64,000 nt of DNA from Qipengyuania gaetbuli (GCF_020171365.1 NZ_JAIUZO010000002.1:1240001-1304000), one strand, 5' to 3'. Counted from the stretch's first letter, positions 8,912-17,860 are shown. The notes: generated by a model not told the origin, from the letters alone. Translations and numbers: made by a program.

Positions 8912-9520
8912 CTATTCTTCCAGCGCCTTGGCGTACATCGACGCCAGCGGCTTCGCCATGACGCGGCGAACCATCGGTTCGAAGAACTCCAGCGGCTCGC
9001 TCTCGTAATCGGGATCGAAGGCGGCCTGGTCGTATTTCTCGCAGAATTCCGCGCAGGCCGCATAGTGCGGGCTCTCGGAGAACTTGTCGCGAATGTTCCG
9101 GTCCATGCCGAGGTGGTGGAAGTAGTAATAGCCCTGGAAAGCGCCGTGGTTCTGGCAGATCCAGTGGATTTCCTCGGTCACGAAGGGCTTGATGATCGCC
9201 GCAGCCACTTCGGGGTGGTTGTAGCTGCCCAGCGTGTCGCCGATATCGTGCAGCAGCGCCATGACCACATATTGCTCGTCGCGGCCGTCGCGGTGCGCGC
9301 GAGTCGCGGTCTGGAGCGAGTGTTCGAGGCGGCACACCGGAAAGCCCCCGAAATCGCCGTCGAGCAGGCGCAGGTGTTCGAGCACGCGGTCGGGCAAGTC
9401 CTTGGCAAAGGCCATGTATTCCGCGCCGATGATGGCCCAGTCTTCCTGGGTGCCTTCCTTCATTTCGCGGAACTTGGCGCGTTCCTCGATCGAATGGGTC
9501 AGGTTTTCGGGCTTGTTCAT
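8912..9520 (-). CDS. HD-domain protein, possible di-iron oxygenase relative
   Basis: A 202-residue protein of the HD superfamily. Visible metal-ligand candidates are H67 in EHSLQTA, H91-D92 in LLHDIGD, H119 or H125, H135/H136 and D164. The arrangement, with an upstream EDWAIIGAEYM helix, recalls the mixed-valent di-iron oxygenases (myo-inositol oxygenase, PhnZ) as well as ordinary HD phosphohydrolases. I cannot separate these by eye. The ATG at 9520 follows AGAGAGAG; the frame stays open further upstream but that part overlaps the divergent kinase gene. The gene converges on dsbA-like with one base between the ends. Confidence 0.75.
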   Translation of the reverse strand: MNKPENLTHSIEERAKFREMKEGTQEDWAIIGAEYMAFAKDLPDRVLEHLRLLDGDFGGFPVCRLEHSLQTATRAHRDGRDEQYVVMALLHDIGDTLGSYNHPEVAAAIIKPFVTEEIHWICQNHGAFQGYYYFHHLGMDRNIRDKFSESPHYAACAEFCEKYDQAAFDPDYESEPLEFFEPMVRRVMAKPLASMYAKALEE

Positions 9521-9603
9521 CGCATCTCTCTCTACCAGCGTCCCTCTGCCATGCATCCTAGCGTCTGGCGCAGCGCGCGGCAATTGGGCTAGGGGGTTTG
9601 GAC

Positions 9604-10821
9604 ATGGCCGTACTGCCTTTCCGACCGACGCCGTTCTTCGACAACAAGAATCAGGCGTTCTGGAACCTCCAGCTGCTGGGCTGGGGCGGGTCCGCATTGC
9701 TGCGCGCGATGTCGGCATTCGCCAACGGGCAGGAACTCCAATTCTTCTTCGTGATCTTGATCGCGACGATCACCGGCTTTTCGATCAGCCTGATCCTGTC
9801 GGTCATCTACAACCACCTGATCAAGCAGAAGCCGCTGGTCACTTGGGGCGGGACGGCGGTTGTCCTGACAGTGGCGGTCGGCCTCCACGCCTTCATCGAC
9901 AGCTGGGTGCTCGACCTGACCCGCCCGACCGGCGAGACGGGGTTCGTCCGCCTGTTCATCGGCATCTACTTCTTCGACCTGACGCTGCTCGGCGCATGGT
10001 CGGCGCTCTATTACGCGATCAATTTCTTCCTCCAGGTGGAAGAACAGTCGGACCGGCTGGAACGGCTCGAGGCGCAGGCGACCAGCGCGCAGCTTGCGAT
10101 GCTGCGCTACCAGCTGAACCCGCATTTCCTGTTCAACACGCTCAATTCGATCAGCACGCTGGTACTGCTCAAGCAGACCGAGCCGGCCAATGCGATGCTG
10201 ACCCGCCTGTCCTCCTTCCTGCGGCACACGCTGGTCACCCAGCCGGGCGGCAAGGTCACGGTGGCGCAGGAGGTGGAGACGCTGCAGCTCTATCTCAGCA
10301 TCGAGCGGATGCGTTTCGAGGACCGGCTGCGCACCGATTTCCGCGTCGAGGAACGGGCCGCCAAGGCGCAGATCCCCTCCATGCTGCTGCAGCCGCTGAT
10401 CGAGAACGCGATCAAGTACGGCGTCAGCCCGCTCGAAGAAGGCGCGCAGATTTCGTTGCTCGCACAGATCGTCGGCCCGCGCCTGCGCATCACTGTCTCC
10501 GATACCGGACCCGGCGTGGACGTGAGCGGCGTTGCGGACGATCTTCCGGCGGTAATGGCGACGCACAAGCGGCGCGATTCGACCGGCGTGGGCCTCGCCA
10601 ACATCCGCGACCGGCTGGCGCAGGCCTACGGCGATGACCACCGTTTCGAAATCCGCTCGCCCGAAAGCGGCGGTTTCACCGTGCTGATCGAGATTCCGCA
10701 CGAACTCGCCGACGAGGAGGAGCCGCTTGCCGCAGGACGGGCGACAGGCACGGCGAAACCAGCCACGGCCTTATCCGTTAATCCTCCGGATGCCCCCCAG
10801 AAGGTAAGTACCAAGCCATGA
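9604..10821 (+). CDS. LytS-type sensor histidine kinase
   Basis: A 405-residue membrane kinase of the LytS/YehU class (His_kinase plus HATPase_c). Four hydrophobic segments lie near residues 17-40, 43-70, 80-98 and 115-145. The phosphoacceptor His is in the family motif YQLNPHFLFNTLNS at about residue 173, followed by an N box (PLIENAIKYGV) and G boxes (DTGPGV and GVGLANI). The ATG at 9604 is preceded by AGGGGG; TTG 9598 is less likely. It overlaps the response-regulator gene by four bases (ATGA), so the two form a translationally coupled pair. The signal sensed is unknown. Confidence 0.9.
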   Translation: MAVLPFRPTPFFDNKNQAFWNLQLLGWGGSALLRAMSAFANGQELQFFFVILIATITGFSISLILSVIYNHLIKQKPLVTWGGTAVVLTVAVGLHAFIDSWVLDLTRPTGETGFVRLFIGIYFFDLTLLGAWSALYYAINFFLQVEEQSDRLERLEAQATSAQLAMLRYQLNPHFLFNTLNSISTLVLLKQTEPANAMLTRLSSFLRHTLVTQPGGKVTVAQEVETLQLYLSIERMRFEDRLRTDFRVEERAAKAQIPSMLLQPLIENAIKYGVSPLEEGAQISLLAQIVGPRLRITVSDTGPGVDVSGVADDLPAVMATHKRRDSTGVGLANIRDRLAQAYGDDHRFEIRSPESGGFTVLIEIPHELADEEEPLAAGRATGTAKPATALSVNPPDAPQKVSTKP

Positions 10822-11615
10822 CCATTCGCACGATCCTCGTCGACGACGAGAAGCTCGCCATTCAAGGCCTCCAGCTGCGCCTCGAACCCTTCGACGATGT
10901 CGAGGTGATCGAGACCTGCCAGAACGGGCGCGAGGCGATCCGCGCGATCAAGACGCTGAAGCCAGACCTCGTTTTCCTCGACATCCAGATGCCAGGCTTC
11001 GACGGCTTTTCTGTCGTGCAGGGCGTGATGGAAATCGAACCGCCGCTGTTCGTTTTCGTCACCGCTTTCCAGGAGCACGCCATCCGCGCTTTCGAAGCCA
11101 ATGCGGTCAATTACCTGATGAAGCCGGTCGACGAGGACAAGCTGGCCGACACGATCGAACGCGTGCGCCAGCGCCTCGCGGAGAAGAAAAGCAGCGACGA
11201 GGCCGATCGGCTGCGCGGCGTATTGTCCGAAGTCGCGCCCGAAGCGGTCGACGAGATCGATGCCGACGATTCCGAAGCGGCAGGCCGCTATGAAAAGCTC
11301 ATCAACGTGAAGGACCGCGGCCAGATCTTCCGCGTCGAGGTCGACACGATCGAGCATATCGAGGCTGCCGGCGACTACATGTGCATCTACACCGGCGACA
11401 ATTCGCTGATCCTGCGCGAGACGATGAAGGACCTCGAGCGCCGCCTCGACCCGCGCAAGTTCCAGCGTGTGCACCGCTCGACCATCGTGAACCTCGACCA
11501 GGTCCGTCAGGTGAAGCCGCACACCAATGGCGAATGCTTCCTCGTGCTTGATTCGGGCGCGGAGGTGAAGGTGTCGCGCAGCTACCGTGACGTCGTGGCG
11601 CGCTTCGTGCATTAA
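10818..11615 (+). CDS. LytTR family response regulator
   Basis: A 265-residue regulator with an N-terminal receiver domain (acidic pair near D9-D10, phosphoacceptor D55 in VFLDIQMPG, K of LMKPVDE) and a C-terminal LytTR DNA-binding domain (from about residue 160, with IEHIEAAGDYMCIYTG and FQRVHRSTIVNL). It is the partner of the kinase directly upstream. LytTR proteins bind paired short sites upstream of target promoters; no target is obvious in the flanking DNA. Confidence 0.92.
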   Translation: MTIRTILVDDEKLAIQGLQLRLEPFDDVEVIETCQNGREAIRAIKTLKPDLVFLDIQMPGFDGFSVVQGVMEIEPPLFVFVTAFQEHAIRAFEANAVNYLMKPVDEDKLADTIERVRQRLAEKKSSDEADRLRGVLSEVAPEAVDEIDADDSEAAGRYEKLINVKDRGQIFRVEVDTIEHIEAAGDYMCIYTGDNSLILRETMKDLERRLDPRKFQRVHRSTIVNLDQVRQVKPHTNGECFLVLDSGAEVKVSRSYRDVVARFVH

Positions 11616-11624
11616 CCTGCTTTC

Positions 11625-11646
11625 CGCCCGCGCATCCGCGCGGGCG
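11625..11646. repeat. GC-rich hairpin after the LytTR gene
   Basis: CGCCCGCGC (11625-11633) and GCGCGGGCG (11638-11646) form a perfect 9-bp stem with loop ATCC, ten bases after the regulator stop codon. There is no T-run, so it may act as an RNA 3'-end stabiliser or a Rho-type site rather than an intrinsic terminator. A second GC hairpin (CCGGGC/GCCCGG, 11705-11724) lies just before nadC. Confidence 0.45.
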
Positions 11647-11740
11647 TCCTCGACGCTGTTCCTCCGCTTCGCTACGGGCGTCTGCGGGCGGGCGGTCGCC
11701 CTTGCCGGGCCTACCCCGGCCCGGATTTGGAGCGATCACT

Positions 11741-12601
11741 GTGGCATTTGAACTTGAAGGTTTCGACCTCGTCGCATTCATTCGCGACACGCTTGCCGAA
11801 GACCTTGGCGAAGGGCTTCCGGGCGGCGGGAGGGACGTCACCAGCGAGAGTGTGATCCCCGCAGAAGCGCGCTTTTCGGGCGTGATGGATACGCGCGATG
11901 CGATCCACGTCGCGGGGCTTCCCGTGGCCGAGGCTTTCTTCCGCGCGCTCGACCCGGACATGACCATCGAAATCCTCGCCGAAGAGGGAGCACGCGTGCC
12001 GGCCGGCACCGACCTGATGCGGCTCGAAGGCAATGCCCGCGCCATGCTGACGGCAGAGCGCAGCGCCCTCAACACGGTCCAGCACCTCTCGGGCATCGCC
12101 ACCATGGTCGCCGAGTACGTGGCCGCGATGGACAATCCCGATTGCACCCTGCTCGACACGCGCAAGACCATTCCCGGCCTGCGTCACCTCGAGAAATACG
12201 CTGTCCGCATGGGCGGCGGAGCGAACCACCGCATGGGCCTGTGGGATGCCGCCATGATCAAGGACAACCACGTCCTTGTCGCAGGCAGTGTGGGCGAAGC
12301 GGTGCGCCGCGCTGTGGAGGCAGGGGTGAAGGACATCATCTGCGAAGTCGACCGGATCGACCAGATCGAACCCGCGCTGGCCGCCGGTGCGACGCGCCTC
12401 CTGCTCGACAACATGGAGCCCGCCACCCTGCGCGAGGCAGTGGCGCTGGTGGCACGCCGCGTCCCCACCGAAGCGAGCGGCGGGATCAATCTCGACACGA
12501 TCAGGGCCAAGGCCGCGACCGGAGTCGACTATGTCTCCGTCGGCCGGCTGACGCAGAGCGCGCCTGCCGCAGACATCGGTCTGGACTTTACCCCGCTGTA
12601 A
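11741..12601 (+). CDS. nadC: Nicotinate-nucleotide pyrophosphorylase (carboxylating)
   Basis: A 286-residue quinolinate phosphoribosyltransferase, which converts quinolinate and PRPP to nicotinate mononucleotide, CO2 and pyrophosphate in NAD synthesis. Family signatures are TAERSALNTVQHLSGIAT, LDTRKTIPGLRHLEKYAV, GGGANHRMGLWDA and the C-terminal EASGGINLDTI and DYVSVGRLTQSAPA. The GTG at 11741 with upstream GGAG gives the usual length; the longer reading starting at 11702 adds an unlikely Pro/Gly-rich leader. nadA and nadB are not in the window. Confidence 0.95.
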   Translation: MAFELEGFDLVAFIRDTLAEDLGEGLPGGGRDVTSESVIPAEARFSGVMDTRDAIHVAGLPVAEAFFRALDPDMTIEILAEEGARVPAGTDLMRLEGNARAMLTAERSALNTVQHLSGIATMVAEYVAAMDNPDCTLLDTRKTIPGLRHLEKYAVRMGGGANHRMGLWDAAMIKDNHVLVAGSVGEAVRRAVEAGVKDIICEVDRIDQIEPALAAGATRLLLDNMEPATLREAVALVARRVPTEASGGINLDTIRAKAATGVDYVSVGRLTQSAPAADIGLDFTPL

Positions 12602-12637
12602 TTTCGGGGCATCTCTTCTCAATCACGGGGAGGGACC

Positions 12638-13057
12638 ATGATGAAACCTGCATCGATCAAGAAATTCGACATGCTCTATCTCGGCTCGATCGTCGTCGGG
12701 CTGATAGGCTTCGCACTCAATTACGGCGACCTGGTCGAAACGACCAATGCCGAACTGGCCGCTGCCGGCGTCGAAGGCATGGCCGGGGGCATCATGATCG
12801 GCAGCCTCATCTTCGGCATCGTCATCAACCTGGCGCTGTGGTTCCTCATCTCGGGCCTGCGTATCGAGTTCGTGAAATGGATCCTGGTGCTCTTCGCAGC
12901 CTGGGCGATCTTCTCGCTTGCGACGACCTTCGGCCTGCTTTCGGGGCTCAACCTCGTCTTCACGCTGGTCGGCAATCTGATGACGCTGGCTGCGATCTAT
13001 TTCCTGTTCCAGCCCGACGCGAAGGCGTGGTTCGCCGAGAAGCGTGGCGGCAACTGA
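12638..13057 (+). CDS. Small integral membrane protein, four segments, function unknown
   Basis: A 139-residue protein with four predicted membrane helices (about residues 12-28, 48-72, 78-100 and 103-125) and a charged C terminus, DAKAWFAEKRGGN. I do not recognise a named family with certainty. A good Shine-Dalgarno GGGGAGGG precedes the ATG at 12638. Its last codons overlap the RNase T2 start by 14 bases, so the two are probably co-translated. Confidence 0.8.
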   Translation: MMKPASIKKFDMLYLGSIVVGLIGFALNYGDLVETTNAELAAAGVEGMAGGIMIGSLIFGIVINLALWFLISGLRIEFVKWILVLFAAWAIFSLATTFGLLSGLNLVFTLVGNLMTLAAIYFLFQPDAKAWFAEKRGGN

Positions 13058-13757
13058 CCGCAGTCTTTGCGTAGCGCTCGCCGCGGTCACGCTGGCGAGC
13101 GCCGGAACCGCGCAAGCGCAGGCTTACCAGTGCCGCATCCCGGGCGAGGTCCGGGTCCCCGATGTGCAGGCAGATTCCGCCCCGCGCGACCTGCCCGTGA
13201 CGGGCTACACGCTGGCGCTTAGCTGGAGCCCGGAATTCTGCCGCTTCCGCGAGGACGAACGGCGCCACGCGCGCCAGTGTTCGGGCAGGGAGGGGCGTTT
13301 CGGCTTCACCGTGCACGGTCTGTGGCCCGATAGTGGGCGCAGTTGGCCACAATGGTGCGGAGGCCCAAATCCCACCGCTTCCGCTGTCCGGCCGAACCTG
13401 TGCATCAGCCCCGACGCCGCGCTCATGGCCCGCCAGTGGGCCAAGCACGGCAGCTGCATGACGAAGCGGCCCGAGACCTATTTCAAGGTCACACGCATTC
13501 TCTATTCCGGCCTGCGCTGGCCCGATTTCGTGCGCATCAGCCGCGAGGATAACCTGACCGCAGGCACGATCCGCACGCGCTTTGCCGATGCGAACGAGGG
13601 CTGGCCGGAAGAGGCGGTTGGCGTGCACCTCGACCGCAAGGGCTGGCTGGAAGAACTGCGCCTCTGTTACGACAAGCGCTTCATGCCGAAGCCTTGCGAC
13701 AAGGCGCGCCTCGGCGCCAAGGACGGCGAGCCGGCGAAAATCTGGCGGGGGCTATAG
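13044..13757 (+). CDS. Ribonuclease T2 family protein
   Basis: A 237-residue exported RNase. The signal peptide covers roughly residues 1-26 (ending QAQA). Both catalytic blocks are present: FTVHGLWPDSG with H91, and QWAKHGSC with H135, where the usual Glu of block II is Gln, a substitution the family tolerates. Several Cys residues (30, 66, 79, 105, 120, 138) are placed for disulfides. T2 enzymes cleave single-stranded RNA through 2',3'-cyclic phosphates, normally in the periplasm or outside the cell. The start is GTG 13044, inside the upstream gene. Confidence 0.9.
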   Translation: MAATDRSLCVALAAVTLASAGTAQAQAYQCRIPGEVRVPDVQADSAPRDLPVTGYTLALSWSPEFCRFREDERRHARQCSGREGRFGFTVHGLWPDSGRSWPQWCGGPNPTASAVRPNLCISPDAALMARQWAKHGSCMTKRPETYFKVTRILYSGLRWPDFVRISREDNLTAGTIRTRFADANEGWPEEAVGVHLDRKGWLEELRLCYDKRFMPKPCDKARLGAKDGEPAKIWRGL

Positions 13758-13823
13758 GCGGAACGTGGATGCCCGATAATGGGTGGTTAGCAGTCCAGCT
13801 TCAGCGTCCACGACCAGCAAATA

Positions 13824-14705
13824 TCAAGCAACCTCGCCCGGCGGCTGAAGAACCTGCATGGGCTTTCCTGCGATCGCTGTCCGGGCCTTGGCTGCAGCCC
13901 ATAAGACCGGGTGCGGTTCTGCCGCGAACGCGCTCGGTGTCGTATCCATGAACCGGCGGAAGTCGCGGATGAAATGGGGCTGGTCGACATATTGGGAATC
14001 GAGTGTGTCGATCCACGAAAGTGAGGGGTCGAGCATGAATTGGCTGAGGCTGCGCAGGAAACGCTGGCGGCGCAACAGCAGGCTGGGGCTGAACCCGAAG
14101 GCCGATAAGGAAAGTCGTTCGAGCGCACGCACGCCAATGCCCGCCCGTGCGGCGAAGTCCTTTACCGACGCCACCCGGGGATCGAGCAGGGCGCAATGGA
14201 CGTTGAATATCGCGTCTTCCCTGGTTCCCGGCTGAGCCAGCAACCTGAGCAAATATTTGTCAATCTGCGCAGTTACCTCGGAAAAATTCGGCGCGCCTCT
14301 CTCGCAAGAGAGCAGTGGTGCAAACTTGGCGAGAGGGCCGTCGCGGTCAAGGATTTCCCAGTGATCGGCGAATTCGCATGCGCGGATGCCAACGAATCTT
14401 GTCCAACCGAGCGGCAGGAGGCTGATTGTCCAATAGCGGCCCGGTTCAAGCGAAAAGCGTGTCGCATGGCTGGTCGGCCCTATCCCGCAAATCGGATTGC
14501 AGACCCGCAGGGGACCTATGCCGGTGCAGGCAGCCATATCCCCGCCCACCGTCATGCGAATGTTGGGCCATTCGGGATAGACCTGGTCGAAGACCGTTGG
14601 CGCCTTCTTGTCCACTACGGTCAACGAATAGGTGGAGACGTACGGGCGCAATCGCTTGGCGGGCAAAGCGTATCGAACAGTGACGCCCTGGCTTCCGCTA
14701 TTCAA
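13824..14705 (-). CDS. AraC family transcriptional regulator
   Basis: A 293-residue protein with a poorly conserved N-terminal sensor domain and a C-terminal AraC double HTH from about residue 185 (SVKDFAARAGIGVRALERL, then YVDQPHFIRDFRRFMDTTPSAF). The FIRDFRRF-x-x-TTP block is typical of AraC proteins. Codon use is less GC-biased than in neighbouring genes. It is followed and preceded by no obvious target operon; a LysR regulator lies 129 bases upstream on the same strand. Confidence 0.85.
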   Translation of the reverse strand: MNSGSQGVTVRYALPAKRLRPYVSTYSLTVVDKKAPTVFDQVYPEWPNIRMTVGGDMAACTGIGPLRVCNPICGIGPTSHATRFSLEPGRYWTISLLPLGWTRFVGIRACEFADHWEILDRDGPLAKFAPLLSCERGAPNFSEVTAQIDKYLLRLLAQPGTREDAIFNVHCALLDPRVASVKDFAARAGIGVRALERLSLSAFGFSPSLLLRRQRFLRSLSQFMLDPSLSWIDTLDSQYVDQPHFIRDFRRFMDTTPSAFAAEPHPVLWAAAKARTAIAGKPMQVLQPPGEVA

Positions 14706-14834
14706 CCTATCGAAGATTGCGAGATTCCCTGTCTGCGGCCCTCTTGTTGTGAACGTTTACATGATAGGAAGCCCTAGCGGCAATAGATGATTGTCCGGCG
14801 ATCCAGCTGACGGTACGCGGTTCAACATCGAGCC

Positions 14835-15716
14835 CTAAAGTGCCTTCATGCAGTCGATGAAGTGGTTCAAGGTGGGCTCTTGGGCAGCGTTATCGTGAAT
14901 TGCGGCACTGATCGCGAAGCGGAAATCGGCGGGAAGGGGAATTGCCGAGAGCTCTCCTCGAGCTACGAGGTCTCCGGCTAGGCTCCCCGGAAGCACACTC
15001 AACAGGTCGCTCTGTTTCACAAGCTCAATACAGGCTGTCTGGTTCGCAAGGCGGTATCTGGGCGCAGCTTCGTTCTTCAGGAAATTGCGCAATTTCGCCG
15101 GCAGGAAATCTTCGAATGTCCGGCTCACCGGCAACGCCCAGTCATAATGAAGCAGAAGATCTTCAAGGGAGCTGTTTCGTAAATCAGGCGAAAATTCAGG
15201 GCGATGGACAATGAGGTAAGGCTCATCGACCACCTTAGTCAGACGCATCTGGTTCTTGTGCGGCATCACGGCGAAGCTGGTGTCGTGATAAACAAGAATA
15301 TCGGCCCTGCGCTGAAGCAGTTCGTCTGCGGCCAAATGCGCCTGCATTGTCGCAACGTTGATCCTGGCCTCAGGATACCGGCGCGCGAACTTCAGAATGG
15401 CAGGGTGGATGTATCCTTCGATCGCACCTGCCCCGCTCAAAATATTTATCTCGATTTGTTCCGTCGCAACGGACCTCCGCACGCTCGCCGCGAAGGCCAG
15501 TAGATCGACTGCTTGCGGATACAGTTTCTTGGCGGCTTCCGTGGGAATCACGCTGCGCGTGGTGCGGTTGAAAAGCTGGGCCTCCCAGCCATCCTCAAGC
15601 GCCTTGATGCTCTTCGTTATCGCAGAATGCGTCAGCCTCAATTCCCTAGCTGCAGCCGAAAAGCTCGATAGCCGATAAACGGCTTCAAAATGCCGCAGGA
15701 GACGCATCTCATCCAT
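14835..15716 (-). CDS. LysR family transcriptional regulator
   Basis: A 293-residue regulator. The N-terminal winged HTH is clear (LLRHFEAVYRLSSFSAAARE, then LTHSAITKSIKALE and LFNRTTRSVIPT), and residues about 90-290 form the periplasmic-binding-like effector domain. LysR proteins usually sit divergently from the gene they control; here the divergent side (15717-15930) has no gene on the plus strand, so a distant target or autoregulation is more likely. Together with the AraC gene it forms a regulator-only block with relaxed GC content. Confidence 0.88.
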   Translation of the reverse strand: MDEMRLLRHFEAVYRLSSFSAAARELRLTHSAITKSIKALEDGWEAQLFNRTTRSVIPTEAAKKLYPQAVDLLAFAASVRRSVATEQIEINILSGAGAIEGYIHPAILKFARRYPEARINVATMQAHLAADELLQRRADILVYHDTSFAVMPHKNQMRLTKVVDEPYLIVHRPEFSPDLRNSSLEDLLLHYDWALPVSRTFEDFLPAKLRNFLKNEAAPRYRLANQTACIELVKQSDLLSVLPGSLAGDLVARGELSAIPLPADFRFAISAAIHDNAAQEPTLNHFIDCMKAL

Positions 15717-15930
15717 ATGTTCGCGCAGGTAACAAGTGCAGGCATTTTATTCAATATTATTCCACAGCCTCTCCGAGTATAGCCGCATGGAAGGGTTTCC
15801 AACCGAGCCTTTCGGGTACGCACCCCGGCCGTCGGGCTACGGAAATCCGAGCCCGGCGGCCTTACACTTCGACAGTCGCGCCGACACCACGGCTCTTAAT
15901 CCGCAAATGGGTCGCAAGCGGACGGGGTGC
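15717..15930. other. Gene-free spacer upstream of the LysR gene
   Basis: This 214-base stretch should carry the LysR promoter on the minus strand. I see no convincing small gene, RNA or terminator in it. The open frames across it are low-complexity readings that continue into neighbouring genes in the wrong frame. Confidence 0.5.
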
Positions 15931-16386
15931 TCAGCGACGCTCCCTGAAGAACCCGCGCAGCATTTCCGCCGCGCGTGCCTCGCCCATGCCGGAATAGACC
16001 TCGGGCTTGTGCAGGCATTGCTCCTGCTCGAACACGCGCGCGCCGTGTTCGACCGCGCCGCCCTTAGGATCGCTGGCAGCGTAATAGAGCTTGGCGATGC
16101 GGGCGTGGACGATAGCGCCGGCACACATGGCGCAGGGCTCCAGCGTAACCCAGAGCTCGCAATCCGTAAGCCGTTCGTCCCCCAGCGCCTCTGCCGCGCG
16201 GCGAATCGCCAGGATTTCGGCGTGGGCGGTCGGATCGTGCGTTTCGCGCGGGGCATTGTGCGCCTCGGCGATGATCGCCCCGGCGCGCGTCACGACCGCG
16301 CCGACCGGCACTTCGCCCGCAGCGGCAGAGGCCTCGGCCAGTTCGAGCGCGCGCTGCATGGGTTGCGGGAGGGTCCACGAGGTCAT
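15931..16386 (-). CDS. tadA: tRNA adenosine(34) deaminase
   Basis: A 151-residue zinc deaminase of the CDA fold. H55-A-E57 in TAHAEILAI supplies the first zinc ligand and the proton shuttle, and PCAMC (C85, C88) supplies the other ligands. TadA converts A34 to inosine in tRNA-Arg(ACG), allowing decoding of CGN codons. The protein has the family's usual length. It is transcribed divergently from rpmB. Confidence 0.95.
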   Translation of the reverse strand: MTSWTLPQPMQRALELAEASAAAGEVPVGAVVTRAGAIIAEAHNAPRETHDPTAHAEILAIRRAAEALGDERLTDCELWVTLEPCAMCAGAIVHARIAKLYYAASDPKGGAVEHGARVFEQEQCLHKPEVYSGMGEARAAEMLRGFFRERR

Positions 16387-16429
16387 AATGCCGCCTCGCT
16401 AGCCCCCGGCTCCGGCTCGCGCAACGTGC

Positions 16430-16458
16430 TTGACGATTCGGCTACCCGCCGCTATGCG
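16430..16458 (+). promoter_or_regulatory. Candidate promoter of rpmB
   Basis: TTGACG (16430-16435), a 17-base spacer and TATGCG (16453-16458) resemble a sigma-70 promoter with the CTTGAC -35 typical of sphingomonads. The motif TGCTTGACGATTCG around the -35 recurs with one mismatch upstream of rplM (TGCTTGACGAATCG, near 43468), which supports function. The -10 is weak. Confidence 0.4.
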
Positions 16459-16542
16459 CGCCGCTTTCCGGGATTAATGAGCCCCCGCCCCGCTCACCGC
16501 GGCCAAGGGAACTCGCCCAGCCATTCGAACGAGAGACGTATC

Positions 16543-16833
16543 ATGTCGCGCATTTGCGAACTCACCGGCAAGGGCCGCCAGGTCGGCCACAATGTGAGCC
16601 ACGCCAACAACAAGACCAAGAAGGTCTTCCTGCCGAACCTGCAGAACGTCACGCTGATGAGCGAGAAGCTGGACCGCAGCTTCAAGTTCCGCGTTTCGAC
16701 CCAGGGCCTGCGCTCGGTCGAGCACAACGGCGGTCTCGACAACTGGTTGCTCAAGACCAATGACGAGAAGCTGTCGGCGCGCGCACTCAAGGTGAAGCGC
16801 GAACTGAAGAAGGCTGCCGTCGAAGCCGCCTGA
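16543..16833 (+). CDS. rpmB: 50S ribosomal protein L28
   Basis: A 96-residue L28 with the family opening [20 protein letters not shown] and the [13 protein letters not shown] segment. It lacks the zinc-binding Cys pairs beyond C5, as in most alphaproteobacterial L28 proteins. The ATG at 16543 follows GAGAG. It is a single-gene unit with its own candidate promoter and a terminator directly downstream. Confidence 0.97.
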   Translation: MSRICELTGKGRQVGHNVSHANNKTKKVFLPNLQNVTLMSEKLDRSFKFRVSTQGLRSVEHNGGLDNWLLKTNDEKLSARALKVKRELKKAAVEAA

Positions 16834-16865
16834 GGCTTCGCGCACTTCTCCTTTACGACTTAAGC

Positions 16866-16896
16866 AAGGGCGCGCGGGGTCACCTGCGCGCCTTTT
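16866..16896 (+). terminator. Intrinsic terminator of rpmB
   Basis: AAGG-G-CGCGC (16866-16875) pairs with GCGCGCCTT (16886-16894) with one bulged G, followed by TTTT ending at 16896. It lies 33 bases after the rpmB stop and overlaps the 3' end of the convergent esterase gene. Confidence 0.75.
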
Positions 16897-17860
16897 GCCG
16901 TGTCCGGGGCCAGTCCAGCTTGAGCAGCAGCGACCGCTGGAACGAGGCGAAATTGTCGTCGGACACCAGCCACACGGTCCAGTCCCCGTCCTTGTCGCCG
17001 GTCACCAGAAGTCCTTCGTAATTGTCGCTCGGAAATCCCTCTCCGAGATCGGCCAGCGGCTCGAGCGCGATCGTCGCCCCGTCGGCAATCTGCGCCGGGT
17101 CGAAAACCGCCAGCCGCGCGGAAAATCGCGGCGGGAGGCCGAGGGCCCAGGCCCGCAGCAGGACCGCCACGCGTCCGTCGGGCAGCATGGTCGCATCGGC
17201 GGGCTTGTAACCGCCGGTGCCGTCCAGCGTGAAAGTGGCCGAAGCTTCGACCCGCACCGGATCGCCGTCGAACACGATTCCGGATGGAGGGCGACTCGCC
17301 ACCCCCTCCTCGATCACGATCGCCCGTCCATCGGGCAGCAGCACCATCGCTTCGGCGCCGGTATTATGGCCCCATTCCTGCATGGAAGCAGGTTTGGCCG
17401 CCGCACTCCAGCTCCGGTCGGCCGCGAACCTGACGATGTGATTGGAACCCTCGATTCCGGCCCAATAGGCCCCAGTGGCAGGGTCATGGACCAGCGATTC
17501 GACATCCACCCTGATCCAGCCGTCATTGGTAAGGCCGGTAAAACCCGACACTTCCGCCGGTCCCAGACCGGTCCGGTCCGGCCGCGGCAGGATCAGGACA
17601 CGGCCCGCATCGCTGGCGGCCAGCAGGGTATCCTCGTCGAGCGCGAGGAGGGCGGAATATCCGCCGATCCCGTCGTTTTCTCCGGTGATCTCCCACGCGC
17701 CGGCCAGCGTCAGTGGGCCGCTGTTCGCAGGCGCGGTGTCGAGCGGCACAATTTCGATCGGTGCGGCGAGATCGGGCGGCGGGATTTCGCTCCGCAGGAA
17801 CGTCCCGGGGGTGAGGCCGGCAATCACGCAGGCACAGAGGATCAGGCGGGTGGGTCGCAT
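16880..17860 (-). CDS. Esterase-like activity of phytase family protein
   Basis: A 326-residue exported protein of the 'esterase-like activity of phytase' family, a beta-propeller-type domain. Signals include YSALLALDEDTLLAASDAG, DVESLVHDPATGAYWAGIEG, and a late SDNYEGLLVTGDKDG segment. The signal peptide is RLILCACVIAGLTPG. The ATG at 17860 places this signal peptide at the N terminus; a start 45 bases further up would put charged residues before it. Enzymatic activity is not proven for most members. The M23 peptidase gene lies upstream on the same strand. Confidence 0.82.
   Translation of the reverse strand: MRPTRLILCACVIAGLTPGTFLRSEIPPPDLAAPIEIVPLDTAPANSGPLTLAGAWEITGENDGIGGYSALLALDEDTLLAASDAGRVLILPRPDRTGLGPAEVSGFTGLTNDGWIRVDVESLVHDPATGAYWAGIEGSNHIVRFAADRSWSAAAKPASMQEWGHNTGAEAMVLLPDGRAIVIEEGVASRPPSGIVFDGDPVRVEASATFTLDGTGGYKPADATMLPDGRVAVLLRAWALGLPPRFSARLAVFDPAQIADGATIALEPLADLGEGFPSDNYEGLLVTGDKDGDWTVWLVSDDNFASFQRSLLLKLDWPRTRQKARR

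Noticed and set aside
12638..13057. Immunity protein for the RNase T2 encoded next to it
   Set aside because: The four-helix membrane protein overlaps the RNase gene, which invites the idea, but T2 RNases are exported and need no cytoplasmic inhibitor, and the sequence has no known immunity motif.
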